A stretch of 64,000 nt of DNA, from NCBI GenBank assembly GCA_036346255.1, contig CM070625.1, positions 39,188,520-39,252,519 on the forward strand, given 5' to 3'. Under the pieces are notes generated by a model. That model made no database searches. It was not told the origin of the DNA and worked only from the letters and a program-made list of their open reading frames with translations. This stretch comes from Ampelocalamus luodianensis (taxonomy: Eukaryota > Streptophyta > Magnoliopsida > Poales > Poaceae). Positions 1 to 9,292 of this stretch are shown here, in pieces. Numbering within the stretch: position 1 is the stretch's first letter; every line of letters starts with the position of its first letter. The translations under genes were made by a program, and so were the position numbers.

Positions 1-395
1 TAGGCAGCCATGACCAAGCTTCCATGACCAACTTCGCCGGCGCCCTCGCCACCTCCGAACACCACCACTGACGCCGCCCCTCACCGCCGGCCATCTCCAC
101 CACCGCGCCACACCTTCCCTTGCCCTCCTCTACCTTTTCTTCTTGCTGTCCAGACCTTCAAAGACAAGCCGACCACCATTGTTGCCGATACAAAATCTTC
201 TCAAAACCGTGTCTCCCTCCACCAATCTTTGCGAAATCACCGGTATTCAAATCCTCTCATCAATACACCTCCATTCCCGCCATCAATTCTTTCCTTCATC
301 ACTCCAAATCCGCCGATTCCGCTGTAGCCCGTTCAAAGCTTCTTGCATCGCACGAAGCCACATCGCCGCCCCCACCCCTATAAATAGAAGCACCG
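1..395 (+). mobile_element. LTR A, piece 1 of 3 (gypsy LTR, 5' part; starts before window)
   Basis: This is a C-rich U3-like sequence with no convincing coding frame. It ends in a good TATA box (TATAAATA, 379-386) followed by CACCG at 391-395. CACCG recurs at 29307-29311, immediately after element B, so it is the 5-bp target duplication made when B inserted. The two flanks read through as one LTR. Its other pieces are 29307-31712 and 40764-41010. The start of the LTR lies left of the window. Confidence 0.75.
379..386 (+). promoter_or_regulatory. TATA box of LTR A
   Basis: TATAAATA lies in a C-rich context, the usual look of a plant LTR core promoter. Element B is inserted 9 bp downstream of it, between the TATA box and the expected transcription start, so this LTR promoter is disconnected from its own transcript. 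Confidence 0.6.
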
Positions 396-1079
396 TGTAA
401 CATCCGAATTCTCAACTTGTGTTTCAAATGTAAGAAAATGTGTGGAAATTAAAACTTTTTCTTACATTTTGTTGTTGTATGGAATTTCTGAAAATTCTTG
501 CAAAGGAATTGTGGAAATCCAAAAATCACAAGTCATTTTAACCTAGCCTTAACCCTTTGAAAACCTCTCTAGATATTCTTGTGATCATTTCTTGAAAATA
601 TTTTTCCTAAGTTCTAGGGATGGTGTGAGACCCCTTTGAAAAATTTCACAATTTTTAGAAATTGTTTGAATATTTTAGAGGGCAGTCAAACCAGTTTGAC
701 TTTGAGTCAAACCCTAACTCAAAACATTGAGAAATTTCTGGAGAAAAATGCTCAGCATAAAAACCTCTAGAAATTTTACACAGGGTCCACCTCGAAGTCA
801 GCAAGCTACTGTAAAATTTTCAAAGATTTTGGAGTTAGTTTGCTACCTCTAAAAATTCCTCAATGTTTCCAGCCCAATATCTAACCCTAAGCCCAACCCT
901 TGGTTTGGGATCGAGTCATACTCGAGTTCTGGGTTGAACCCAACCACTTAGAGCACCTCGGGCTCAATCCTTTAGGTGCGATCAGTTTCAGCCGTTAGAT
1001 TTCAGGTCTACCGCTGCGATCTCGGGAGCTCTCAGACCTCCCACTCGTTGAGACCACCCTTGGTCACGACCACCTCATG

Positions 1080-1260
1080 TCTTTTTGCAAAGAACACCCT
1101 CCCGGACCTCCCCTTGGACCACCCTTTGTATCTTTGCAAAGACCACCCTAGGTTGTCCTCAAAGACCACCTCCAGACCACCTAGGTGTTTTTGCAAAGAC
1201 CACCCCGGTGTTTTTGCAAAGACAACCCTCTAGACCACCTTGGGTGACCACCTCTGTTAG
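1080..1260 (+). repeat. Short tandem repeats in the LTR of B
   Basis: Several degenerate copies of a ~35 bp unit centred on TTTGCAAAGACCACC occur in series. The 3' LTR has the same array at ~25060-25240. Related units recur near 2630-2720. They lie upstream of the TATA-like box and could be U3 enhancer-type repeats (inference). Confidence 0.6.
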
Positions 1261-2725
1261 CGCCTGAGTGATCGTGGGCCGTCCATGTCTAGATCTACGT
1301 CTCAGATCTCCTTGAGCATTAGGACCTCCTAACCTCACTTAAAATCTGGGCCCTCTGTTTCTAATCCAACCACCCAGACCTCCTGACTCAAGTCTAACTC
1401 TACCCTGGTCGTTATGTTCTTTTGACCAGACCACCCTTGGTTCTCTCACTAGCTTGTGGGCCCTCACCGCACTTGTTCTTCTCCTTCCTCGCGCACAGGC
1501 GCCATGGCAGAGGAGCAGAGCCTTATCACAACCCACTCGTCCCCGTCAACGGCTCCTTTGCTGCTAAGCATTAAATGTGCGCCAGAGCTTCCCCCCAAAG
1601 TCCCCCTTCTACCTGCCCCCATCCTTTCAAGTGCGCCCATGGCATGAACTTTTGACTCGGTGCACCCGTGGGGCACTGCTTTTGCTCCTCTTTACTCTCC
1701 AGCTATTTAAGTCCCTTGAGCTCCTCCTTAGCTTCTTTTAGACACCACCTTGTAAACCCGAGCTTTTCTCTATGTTCTTGTGCTCACAACACCAGAGGGC
1801 CACTTAGCCGCCATTGCCGGACCTTGGAACACCAGAGGGCCTCTTGACATGTCAACTTGTTCATCTGGTCACGTTGAGCATTTCCCCTAACTTGTTTTGT
1901 TTGACCTTCACAGAGATTGTCAAACTTGGGGACTTGCTCTTTGTCGGCCAAACTCACTCCTTTCTTCCTCGGTGCCGGTAAGCAGCCCAACCTTTCAAAT
2001 AATGTGCTCATGGACCTTTTATGGGCTTTATTGAAGTTATCTTTACTCTAGGTCACTTCTTTTTCATTCGGACCTCCCTTTTTCCATCATCTTCCCCAAC
2101 TCGGCAAGATATTTGGTCGTTGCAGCTTCTTCGGTTGTTTTCTTGACTTCACCGTCCTCATGTAACCTCTTATTATTCCATTAGTGTTTGAGCTTTTCTC
2201 TGCTGAACAATGCGGAGCTACTTTAGTTTTGCGTTTTTGCCGTGTTTATCGCTCGAGGCCATCTCCGACTAGCCGCTGGTAGAAAGCATTTTAGCCCTGG
2301 CTTTTGGTACCTCTAGATTCACCTTGCTATTTAAGACCCATCCCTGTCTTTGGTTCCCACCGCCGTGACCGGAGTCGCCGGCAGTGAGCTCAAACTTGAA
2401 CTCGGGTTTTTGTAGTGCCTTACTCAGACAGTCACGGTAGCTCGATGATTGGTATTTAATGGCTATCGAAATTGATTCCTATGTCACTTACTTGTGGACT
2501 TGGATCTCCTCTTGTCGTACGCTAGACCACCTCCTTGACAACCTTCAGGACCTCATAGATAAGATCGTAGCTGTTAAAGCCCTTTTTAGATTTAATCTGG
2601 ACCGTTGGGATCACTCTCTGTGGTTCCGCAAAAGACCTCCCGTAGTCATTTTTCAAAAACCACACTCGGGACGACCCTCGGGGTCCTCTTTGCAAAAGAC
2701 CACCCCTTGGTCTTTTGTAAAGAAA

Positions 2726-3060
2726 ACCTCAGGACCTCCCTCCTCGCGGATCTTAGTCTCCCGGACCTCCTCAGGTTAGATCTTGGCCATCCAGGACCTT
2801 CCCCTTGTTAGAACTTAACCTCTAGGACCTCCCCGGGGTAGATCTGAGCCGTCCAGAACCTCCCCTCGGAAATCTGGATCGTTCAGGCCCTCCCCTCTCT
2901 TAAATATCAACCGTGAGGACCTCCCTCTGGAGATCTCGACCGTTAAAACCTCCCTCGTGAGATCTTAGCCGTCCAGACCTCCCTTAGTAACCCTTCCCTT
3001 TAGGACCTCCTTGTTAGATCTGGACCGTCAAGTCTTGATCTAACGGTCAAGACCTCCTCT
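2726..3060 (+). repeat. ~35 bp degenerate repeats with AGATCT core in the LTR of B
   Basis: About ten degenerate units of the form GGACCTCC-N-TTAGATCTNGACCGTC follow one another. The same array is in the 3' LTR at ~26720-27070. The last unit forms an inverted repeat (GACCGTCAAG / CTTGATCTAACGGTC). The units lie downstream of the TATA-like box, so they would be transcribed if that box is used. Confidence 0.65.
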
Positions 3061-3767
3061 GGGCGCGTTGAAGTCTTCTCACATGGGTGTTCGAGGGTAC
3101 TGCGCTCCAGTGCTCGTGAGCCATGCGATTTCATATAAACGGCTCAAGACATCCCTGGCTGAGTTAGTATTTAAGAAAAGCCCGAAAGCTGTTATTTGCA
3201 AATTGTTAAATTGTTTTGAACTTCAAAAATGCATAAGTTTTTCTCTATAACTTCAAATTGAACAAACTAAATTTTTTTAGGTTCCTCTGTTACTATGCTT
3301 TAGTGTAGGATAGGTTTCAATGTGGTCTTTGTCTCTAAAATTGGTTATGCCCTAGTTTCACAACTTAGAAAAATCATAATAAATTCATTTTAACTCCAAA
3401 TAAAGTAAACTCAATTTTTCTAACCTTAGGATATCATATCTACCTACCATAAAAATTTTAGGTTCTAGAAATTTGTGCAATGAACAGTAATAGATAGCAA
3501 TTAATTTTGAATTTTCCAGCACACTGAACTTAATTAGGCTATAACTTTTGCATACTTAATCCAAATCAAATGATTCTTGTTGGTAAATTTGTCTAAAATC
3601 ATCTTCTTTGTGCTGTATAAATTTTACGGATTTTGGAGCAATTTGGATTTTGAGTCCTTTTTAGTGTTCATCGTTTTTATTGGATTTTCTCATTCTTGCA
3701 ATAGGTTTCGAAGAAATTGTTGATTGCGTGAGTGATCCTCTGCAACAAGAAAGTGATCTCCAACAAG

Positions 3768-3982
3768 GCACGGTCGCTCCGGTCGATGGGTCCATAGGCT
3801 GCTGCACCGGCTACACGCTGGGGCACTGCACGTAAGAGAGTGTGAGATCGCCCACCTTGTGCTGTGCTCGGTGTGTTGCGCCGGTAGCCCGAACTTCGGC
3901 CCACCGCGCCGTGCGGCATGGTGGGCCAAACACCGTGTCCTCTGCCCTGCCATGGGAGGGGGGGTGGGGAGCGTATTTTGGC
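3768..3982 (-). other. ITS2 fragment (rDNA captured in LTR of B)
   Basis: It lies next to the 3' end of the 5.8S sequence on the minus strand and is GC-rich, as expected for a grass ITS2. I assign it by position rather than by motif. It begins abruptly after the LTR sequence ...CTCCAACAAGG at 3767. No 26S sequence is seen. Confidence 0.65.
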
Positions 3983-4095
3983 GTGGCGCCTGTGCGGCGT
4001 GCCCTCGGCCCAAGGGCCTCGGGCGCAACTTGCGTTCAAAGACTTGATGGTTCGCGGGATTCTACAATTCACACCAGGTATCGCATTTCGCTACA

Positions 4096-4131
<36 letters not shown>

Positions 4132-4143
4132 AAGAGTCATGTG
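3983..4143 (-). pseudogene. 5.8S rRNA, degenerate copy
   Basis: Read on the minus strand, this stretch contains the conserved plant 5.8S blocks: CGGATATCTCGGCTCTCGCA, the GATGAAGAATGTAGCGAAAT region, the GGTGTGAATTG region, and a 3' end rich in GGGCGCAAG/GAGGGCACG. Length (~161) is near normal. Changes at conserved sites (for example CTTGGCAACGG for CTCGGCAACGG) show it is not under rRNA constraint. It lies between ITS1 and ITS2 in the normal order. Confidence 0.85.
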
Positions 4144-4357
4144 GATCATTAGATAGCGTAGCAACACAGGAGGCGACCGGCACCGGCTGGCCGGGCCGTT
4201 CGCGCCCCCGGTCAGTAGGCACAGTGTTCCTTGACGCCGTTGGTGTCGTGGGTTCTGTTGCGGCCCACCCTCCGGGGAGGTCGGGCCTAGGCCGAGCAGC
4301 GGCTGCCGCCCGGTGGTATGGGTGACGCGTGCGATCTGTTTTGGTTAAGGGTCACGA
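4144..4357 (-). other. ITS1 (captured rDNA)
   Basis: This is the spacer between the 3' end of 18S (4358) and the 5' end of 5.8S (~4143) on the minus strand, ~214 bp and GC-rich. Its presence means the source was rDNA or unprocessed pre-rRNA, not mature rRNA. Confidence 0.75.
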
Positions 4358-4370
4358 CAATGATCCTTCT

Positions 4371-4418
<48 letters not shown>

Positions 4419-4537
4419 ATAAGGTTCAATGGACTTCTCGCGACGTCGGGGGCGGCGAACCGCCCCCGTCGCCGCGATCCAAACACTTCACCAGACCATT
4501 CAATCGGTAGGAGCGATGGGCGGTGTGTACAAAGGGT

Positions 4538-4579
<42 letters not shown>

Positions 4580-5150
4580 CATTCCTCGTTGAAGACCAAC
4601 AATTGCAATGATTTATCCCCATCACGATGAAATTTCCCAAGATTACCGGGCACATCGGCCAAGGCTATATACTCGTTGAATACATCGGTGTAGCGCGTGC
4701 GGCCCGAACATCTAAGGGCATCACGGACTGTTATTGCCTCAAACTTCCGTGGCCTAAATGGCCATAGTTCCTCTAAAAGCTAGCTGCGGAGGGATGACTC
4801 CGCATAGCTAGTTAGCGGTGAGGTCTCGTTAGTTACGGAATTAACGGACAAATCGCTCCACCTACTAATAACAGACCATGCACCACCACCCATAGAATCA
4901 AGAAAGAGCTCTCGATCTGTCAATCCTTGCTATGCGGATCGGTAAGTTTCCGTGTTGAGTCAAATTAAGCGCGAGCTCACGCTGGTGGTGCCCATACATC
5001 AATTCCTTTAAGTTTCAGCCTTGTGACCATACTGCCCGGAACCCAAAGACTTTGATTTCTCATAAGGTGCCGCGAGTCCTATAAGCAACATCCACGATCA
5101 CGATCGGCATCGTTTATGGTTGAGACTAGGGCGGTATCGATTTTCTTGAG

Positions 5151-5190
<40 letters not shown>

Positions 5191-5211
5191 TCCTTGGCAA
5201 ATGCTTTGTGA

Positions 5212-5245
<34 letters not shown>

Positions 5246-5597
5246 CGACTATGAAATACGAATGCCCTCGACTATCCCTATTAATCACTACTCCGATCCG
5301 AAGGCCAACATAATAGGACCGGAATCCTATGATGTTATCCCATGCTAATGTATCGGGCGATGGCTTGCTTTGAGCACTCTAATTTCTTCAAAGTATGTGT
5401 GTGGAGGCAAAACCCACCAATTAAGGCGGGAGCGCATCACCGCAGAAGGGTCAAGTAGGTCGGTGCTCGCCGTTAGGTGGACCGGCCGACCCGGCCCAAG
5501 GTCCAACTACGAGCTTTTTAACGGCAAAAGCTTAAATATACACTATTGGAGCTGGAATTACCGCGGCTGCTGGCACCAGACTTGCCCTCCAATGGAT
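4358..5597 (-). pseudogene. 18S rRNA, 3' two-thirds, degenerate copy
   Basis: The minus strand carries the 18S 3' end (GGTGAACCTGCAGAAGGATC) back to the universal GTGCCAGCAGCCGCGGTAAT block, ~1240 nt in the correct order. Many one-base losses and substitutions at invariant positions, plus a small duplication (CATCCTTGG twice near 5181), show it is a pseudogene. It ends at ...CCTCCAATGGAT, where LTR sequence resumes (GGATTTTGAG). The shared ATGGATT suggests a microhomology junction. Confidence 0.93.
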
Positions 5598-5750
5598 TTT
5601 GAGTCCTTTTGGATTTTGGAGCATTTTGGATTTTGAGTCCTTTTCGGTGTCGTCGTTTTTATTGGATTTTCTCGTTCTTGCGATAGGTTCCGAAGAAATT
5701 ATTGATTGCGTGAGTGATCCTCTGCTGCAAGAAAGTGATCTCCAACAAGG
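5598..5750 (+). repeat. Duplicated LTR segment right of the rDNA
   Basis: It repeats the LTR sequence found left of the rDNA (3631-3767), from GGATTTTGGAGCATTT to CTCCAACAAGG, after a short extra copy of GGATTTTGAGTCC. The rDNA is therefore flanked by ~138 bp direct repeats. The right copy is closer to the 3' LTR (27660-27797) than the left copy is. Confidence 0.8.
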
Positions 5751-7384
5751 CAAGCAGATGTAGCATCATTTGATCATATTGCTCCTATTACTTTTAAAGT
5801 CTAATATCTTGATGGCAAAAACTAAGTACGCATGCTTCTTGTGTCAAAGTTAATTTTTTCGATTAGAGGTAGCTAATCCTATTGCATTTTGCCTTGAAAT
5901 TGTCCACCCCTGCCACAAACCTAGGTTAATATCCTCACTGGTGAATTAGAGCCTGGTGAATGATTTATGATCTTTTATTGTCTTTGCGGTATGATGCTTA
6001 GCAATGCTTAGTTACCGGTAGAATTGGGCGGTTATTGATTTAGTCGATGACCTTGATCACACAAAACTTGTTATTACTTACGATCCATATGTTGTGCTTT
6101 GTTTATTTGTGCAAATCAAAACTAAAAATAAAATGTTTTAGACTTGAGCACAATGGTATGATGGTGTGATGGAATGGTGCCCGAGTCATCAAGGACCGAG
6201 TTACTAGCGCCATTGATCCAAGCAATTTCGCCTGCTAAACACACTAGAGATATATGGGACCTCACTTGACTTAGTACTTGGGGGTGTTAATTAATGAGCC
6301 GTGTGGTGGGTTGTATATTTCTATATGCAACATGGGACAAGTAAAAGAGGGGAGCACCCGTAGTTGCTACGGCCGGCCAGTGCATCCTACTCTACGTATG
6401 GGTCTTTGTGATCTATTTCGCCGGCAGGTAACTAAGGGTTAACCCCCATGCGTGTGGCTCTTAATTAACATTTTCCATTAGAAATGTCTCGTAGGACTTA
6501 GCCATGCCGGCATACAAAAGGAAGTGTGCTTAATCTAGTGGCAAAAAGGTTGTCTGAAGTGTGGGTATATTGGTACACCCCTATTGGGTTCAAACTATTC
6601 GAATAGCCTCGTCCTAGGTTATGGACACGATTGGTTATTTCCCGCGAGACCTAGACTACAACCTTTTTAATTAAAACTTGATGTGGGTGGTATGAATGGG
6701 TAATCCGTGCTATTGTTGTGGTGACTATTGGGTTAGTCACTTCCAGGATGTCTTTATGTTACTACTTATTGTCTCGTTGTTATTTGGACAAATAAAAATT
6801 CAGATTGTTAAAACGGCCTTCAACATATTATCTATTGCAAATAAAATCTGCTTTATGCTGAAAATGATCCTTGAGCCTTCTCCTTTGATTAAAGCCTGCA
6901 TGTAGTAGTATCTAGGTTTGTTACTCGTAAGTCTTGCGAGTACATTTTTGTACTCAATTGCATTGCTTATTTGTTGCAGAGGAGGATGATCTCCAAGGGA
7001 TCGAGTTTCGTGAGTTTTGCTGCAGTGTGGACGACTAGCTTGGCGGCCCGGTCAGATTGCCTTATGGGTGTGAGGCAAACCAGTTTGCTTTTGTTTATAG
7101 CTATCTTATGGAACTTTGCTTCCGCTGTTGATTAACTCTTTTTACTTGTCTTGGCCGGTTGGCCTCTCTTTTGTACTACCTTTACTATATGTCTTTTGCT
7201 TGTAAAATTTAAGCTTTGGTTCTGTGTGTTGTATGGAATTGATGCAATGTTTTGTAAAAGGGTGTGTATACTGCAATTCTGGGAAGTATACATTTTTTCG
7301 AGGCACGGTATATTTTGTTTGGGGTGCTAGAGTCAATGGAAGACTAAGCATCACAAGCTAAATACATCGGGGTCTCACAAAGCT

Positions 7385-7396
7385 TGGTATCAGAGC
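7385..7396 (+). other. Primer binding site of element B
   Basis: TGGTATCAGAGC lies five bases after the 5' LTR and is complementary to the 3' end of plant initiator tRNA-Met. Confidence 0.9.
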
Positions 7397-8099
7397 CGTA
7401 CCGACCGTAAAAACCCCTAGCTTGGTCGTCTTTAGGATGTTTTGAAAAGTTTAGTTTCAAAACTATCAAATGATTTTAAAAACTTAAGTAAGTTCTCAGA
7501 ATTAACTCCTTACCTATCCTAGATTGTTCATCTCACCTTACTCTTGATTAAGTTTGAAAAGGTTATTTTCCTCTCTTCCTTTCCAAAGATAGTTGTTATT
7601 GTTTAAATTCAATTTTTGGGAACCAATGAGATTGGAAAATTGAAGTGTCGGCTAGGAGCTTGGATGCAAAATCTGGACAGCAAGCATCAAATTTCTGGAC
7701 AGCAAGCTCATGGTTTCTAAATAGGGTAGATAATGAGAGGTTAACTCAACTAAAACTTGTGGGAATAAAAGGGTAAGAAGTGATATTAGTTGGCTAAGTA
7801 TCTAACACCCCATATTAGTGATTTTACCCTGCTATTTAGTCATGTTAGAACTTGAGTTGCGTGCTGAAATTTGTCTTCCTAACCGATTGCTCGTTCTCTC
7901 AATACGAGTTAGTCGTGTCGGGAAGTTGGCTTTAAGTCTTGAGGTCTCTCGTTGTTTCTTGAGCCTTTTTGTAAGCTTTTAAAGTTCATTTCCTTGATGT
8001 TTTGTGGTTTTCATTTAGGGTGATGTCCCATTTCCCTAGTCATTGGCTTTTCTTTCGCGTCCTTCAGCTTCTAGTCTTCGAGTTGCGTTGCTAACCTAT
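7397..8099 (+). other. Non-coding leader of element B (gag missing)
   Basis: The gag gene should lie in or after this stretch. No open frame or zinc knuckle is visible. A small direct repeat (CTGGACAGCAAGC) occurs near 7674 and 7694. I see nothing else definable. Confidence 0.5.
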
Positions 8100-8428
8100 C
8101 CTTTCAGCTTTGGAGGCATTTGACGTCATGTTGGGTATGCTTCTTGTTAACTTTCGTCCAGCTATTGTTTCAATGGAATTAGGAGCTTCTCATTCCTTCG
8201 CATCTAAGCCTTTTTGCTGCTATTGGTGATCTTCTTTTTGCTCCTCTGTTTGTCCCGTTGCTCGTTTGCTCTCCCGATTCGGAGTTGAGAGCTGAATCCG
8301 AGTGTCGGGATGTCCCTATTGAGATCGAGGGAGTGGAATCCATGCCAAGAATCACGTCTAAACCTGTGCAAACCATCGAAATGGATTGTTTGTCCCCGTA
8401 GTTGGGGCAAATCGATTGTGACAAGAAG
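8100..8428 (+). pseudogene. Gypsy aspartic protease remnant of B
   Basis: Frame reading gives LLVNFRPAIVSMELGASHSF, the protease active-site region of gypsy polyproteins, where D-T/S-G is expected. Here it reads E-L-G, so the catalytic Asp is lost. The remnant continues, with stops, to a GQIDCDKK-like segment that normally marks the end of the protease domain. This joins directly to RNase H sequence, so the RT is deleted. Confidence 0.7.
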
Positions 8429-9061
8429 TTCTTGTGGTCCACTGATTGCGAGGAAAGTTTTCAATTACTCAAAAAGCATCTGACCACAGCTTTCATTCTC
8501 GTTCTTCCCGATGTCCGTCAAAGCTTCATTATCTTTTGCAATGCTTCTCGTCAAGGCCTCGGTTGTGTCCTTATGCAAGAAGGCAAGGTAGTGGCCTATG
8601 CATCAAGATAATTGAGACCTCATGAACTCAACTATCCTACCCAGGACTTGAAGCTAGCTGCTGTGATTCACGCACATAAGATTTAGTGACATTACCTTAT
8701 CGGTAGTCGTTGTGAATTGTATTCGGATCACAAAAGATGGAAGTATTTGTTCACCCAACCAGATCTGAACCTCAGGCAAAAAGATGGTTGGAGTTGATCA
8801 AAGACTATGACATGAATATTCACTACCATCCGGGTAAGGCCAATGTCGTTGCCGATGCACTTAGTCAAAAGGTGCATTGCAATGCCTTGTTGCTCAAGGA
8901 GCATCAGCCCACCCTTTTTGAAAGAATTCCAGTCGCTCAACTTGGAAGTGGTTGAGCATGGCTTTCTCGCTGCCTTGGTTGTGCAACCAACCTTGGTGGA
9001 TCGGATCAAGTCCGCTCAGCAATCGTTTGACTTGAGTGGCACATTTCCTTCCCTATACGTC
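8402..9061 (+). pseudogene. Gypsy RT C-terminus / RNase H remnant of B
   Basis: The 8402-8611 frame shows a tether and RNase H start (CEESFQLLKKHL, LVLPDVRQSF, NASRQGLGCVLMQEGKVVAY). The RNase H catalytic D of 'DAS' is N here. In-frame stops follow near 8611 and 8686, then a frame change. The frame from 8737 reads [19 protein letters not shown] and [10 protein letters not shown], the end of RNase H. Another frame change precedes the stretch up to ~9060, where 18S sequence begins abruptly. Confidence 0.85.
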
Positions 9062-9292
9062 CAAGGGCATCACAGACAGTTATTGCCTCAAACTTCCATA
9101 ATCGAAAATGGCCATAGTCCCTCTAACAAACTAGCTGCGGAGGGATGACTCCGTATAGGTAGTTATCAGGTTGAGGTCTTGTTCGTTAGTGGAGTAACCA
9201 GACAAATCGCTCCACCAACTAAGAACGACCATGGTCCCTCTAAGAAGCTAGCTGTGGAGGGATGACTCTGCATAGCTAGTTAGCAGGTTGAG
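9062..9292 (-). pseudogene. 18S rRNA fragment, left half (split by element C)
   Basis: On the plus strand this reads as antisense 18S from AAGGGCATCACAGAC through TTATTGCCTCAAACTTCC, CTAGCTGCGGAGGGATGACT and AACCAGACAAATCGCTCCAC. At ~9228 it jumps back ~120 bp to repeat GTCCCTCTAAGAAGCTAGCT. The jump occurs at a shared GGCCAT/GACCAT, so it looks like a slippage duplication. It ends at TTGAG (9288-9292), the target site of element C, and continues at 18247. Confidence 0.9.

Larger units (their letters stand above)
396..7379 (+). repeat. 5' LTR of element B, enlarged by an rDNA insertion
   Basis: It matches 24372-29306 along its length. It is 6984 bp against 4935 bp. The excess is an antisense rDNA segment plus a duplicated ~138 bp LTR segment (3768-5750), and a ~105 bp stretch (~5811-5915) missing from the 3' LTR. 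A TATA-like CTATTTAAG lies at 1703-1711. Degenerate repeats with AGATCT sites run 2726-3060, and tandem 'TTTGCAAAGACCACC' repeats run ~1080-1260. A conserved dyad block is at 6561-6628. The small ORFs in the six frames are not conserved and are not genes. Confidence 0.9.

Noticed and set aside
120..400. Overlapping 85-87 codon frames at the left edge
   Set aside because: They lie in C-rich LTR U3 sequence before a TATA box, two frames are open at once, and neither resembles a protein family.
3677..4325. Several 100-135 codon frames on both strands
   Set aside because: They fall exactly on ITS2, 5.8S and ITS1 sequence, where GC-richness leaves many frames open. They are not genes.
4358..5597. 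Functional 18S rRNA gene
   Set aside because: It lacks the 5' third, has many changes at invariant positions, and is embedded in an LTR.
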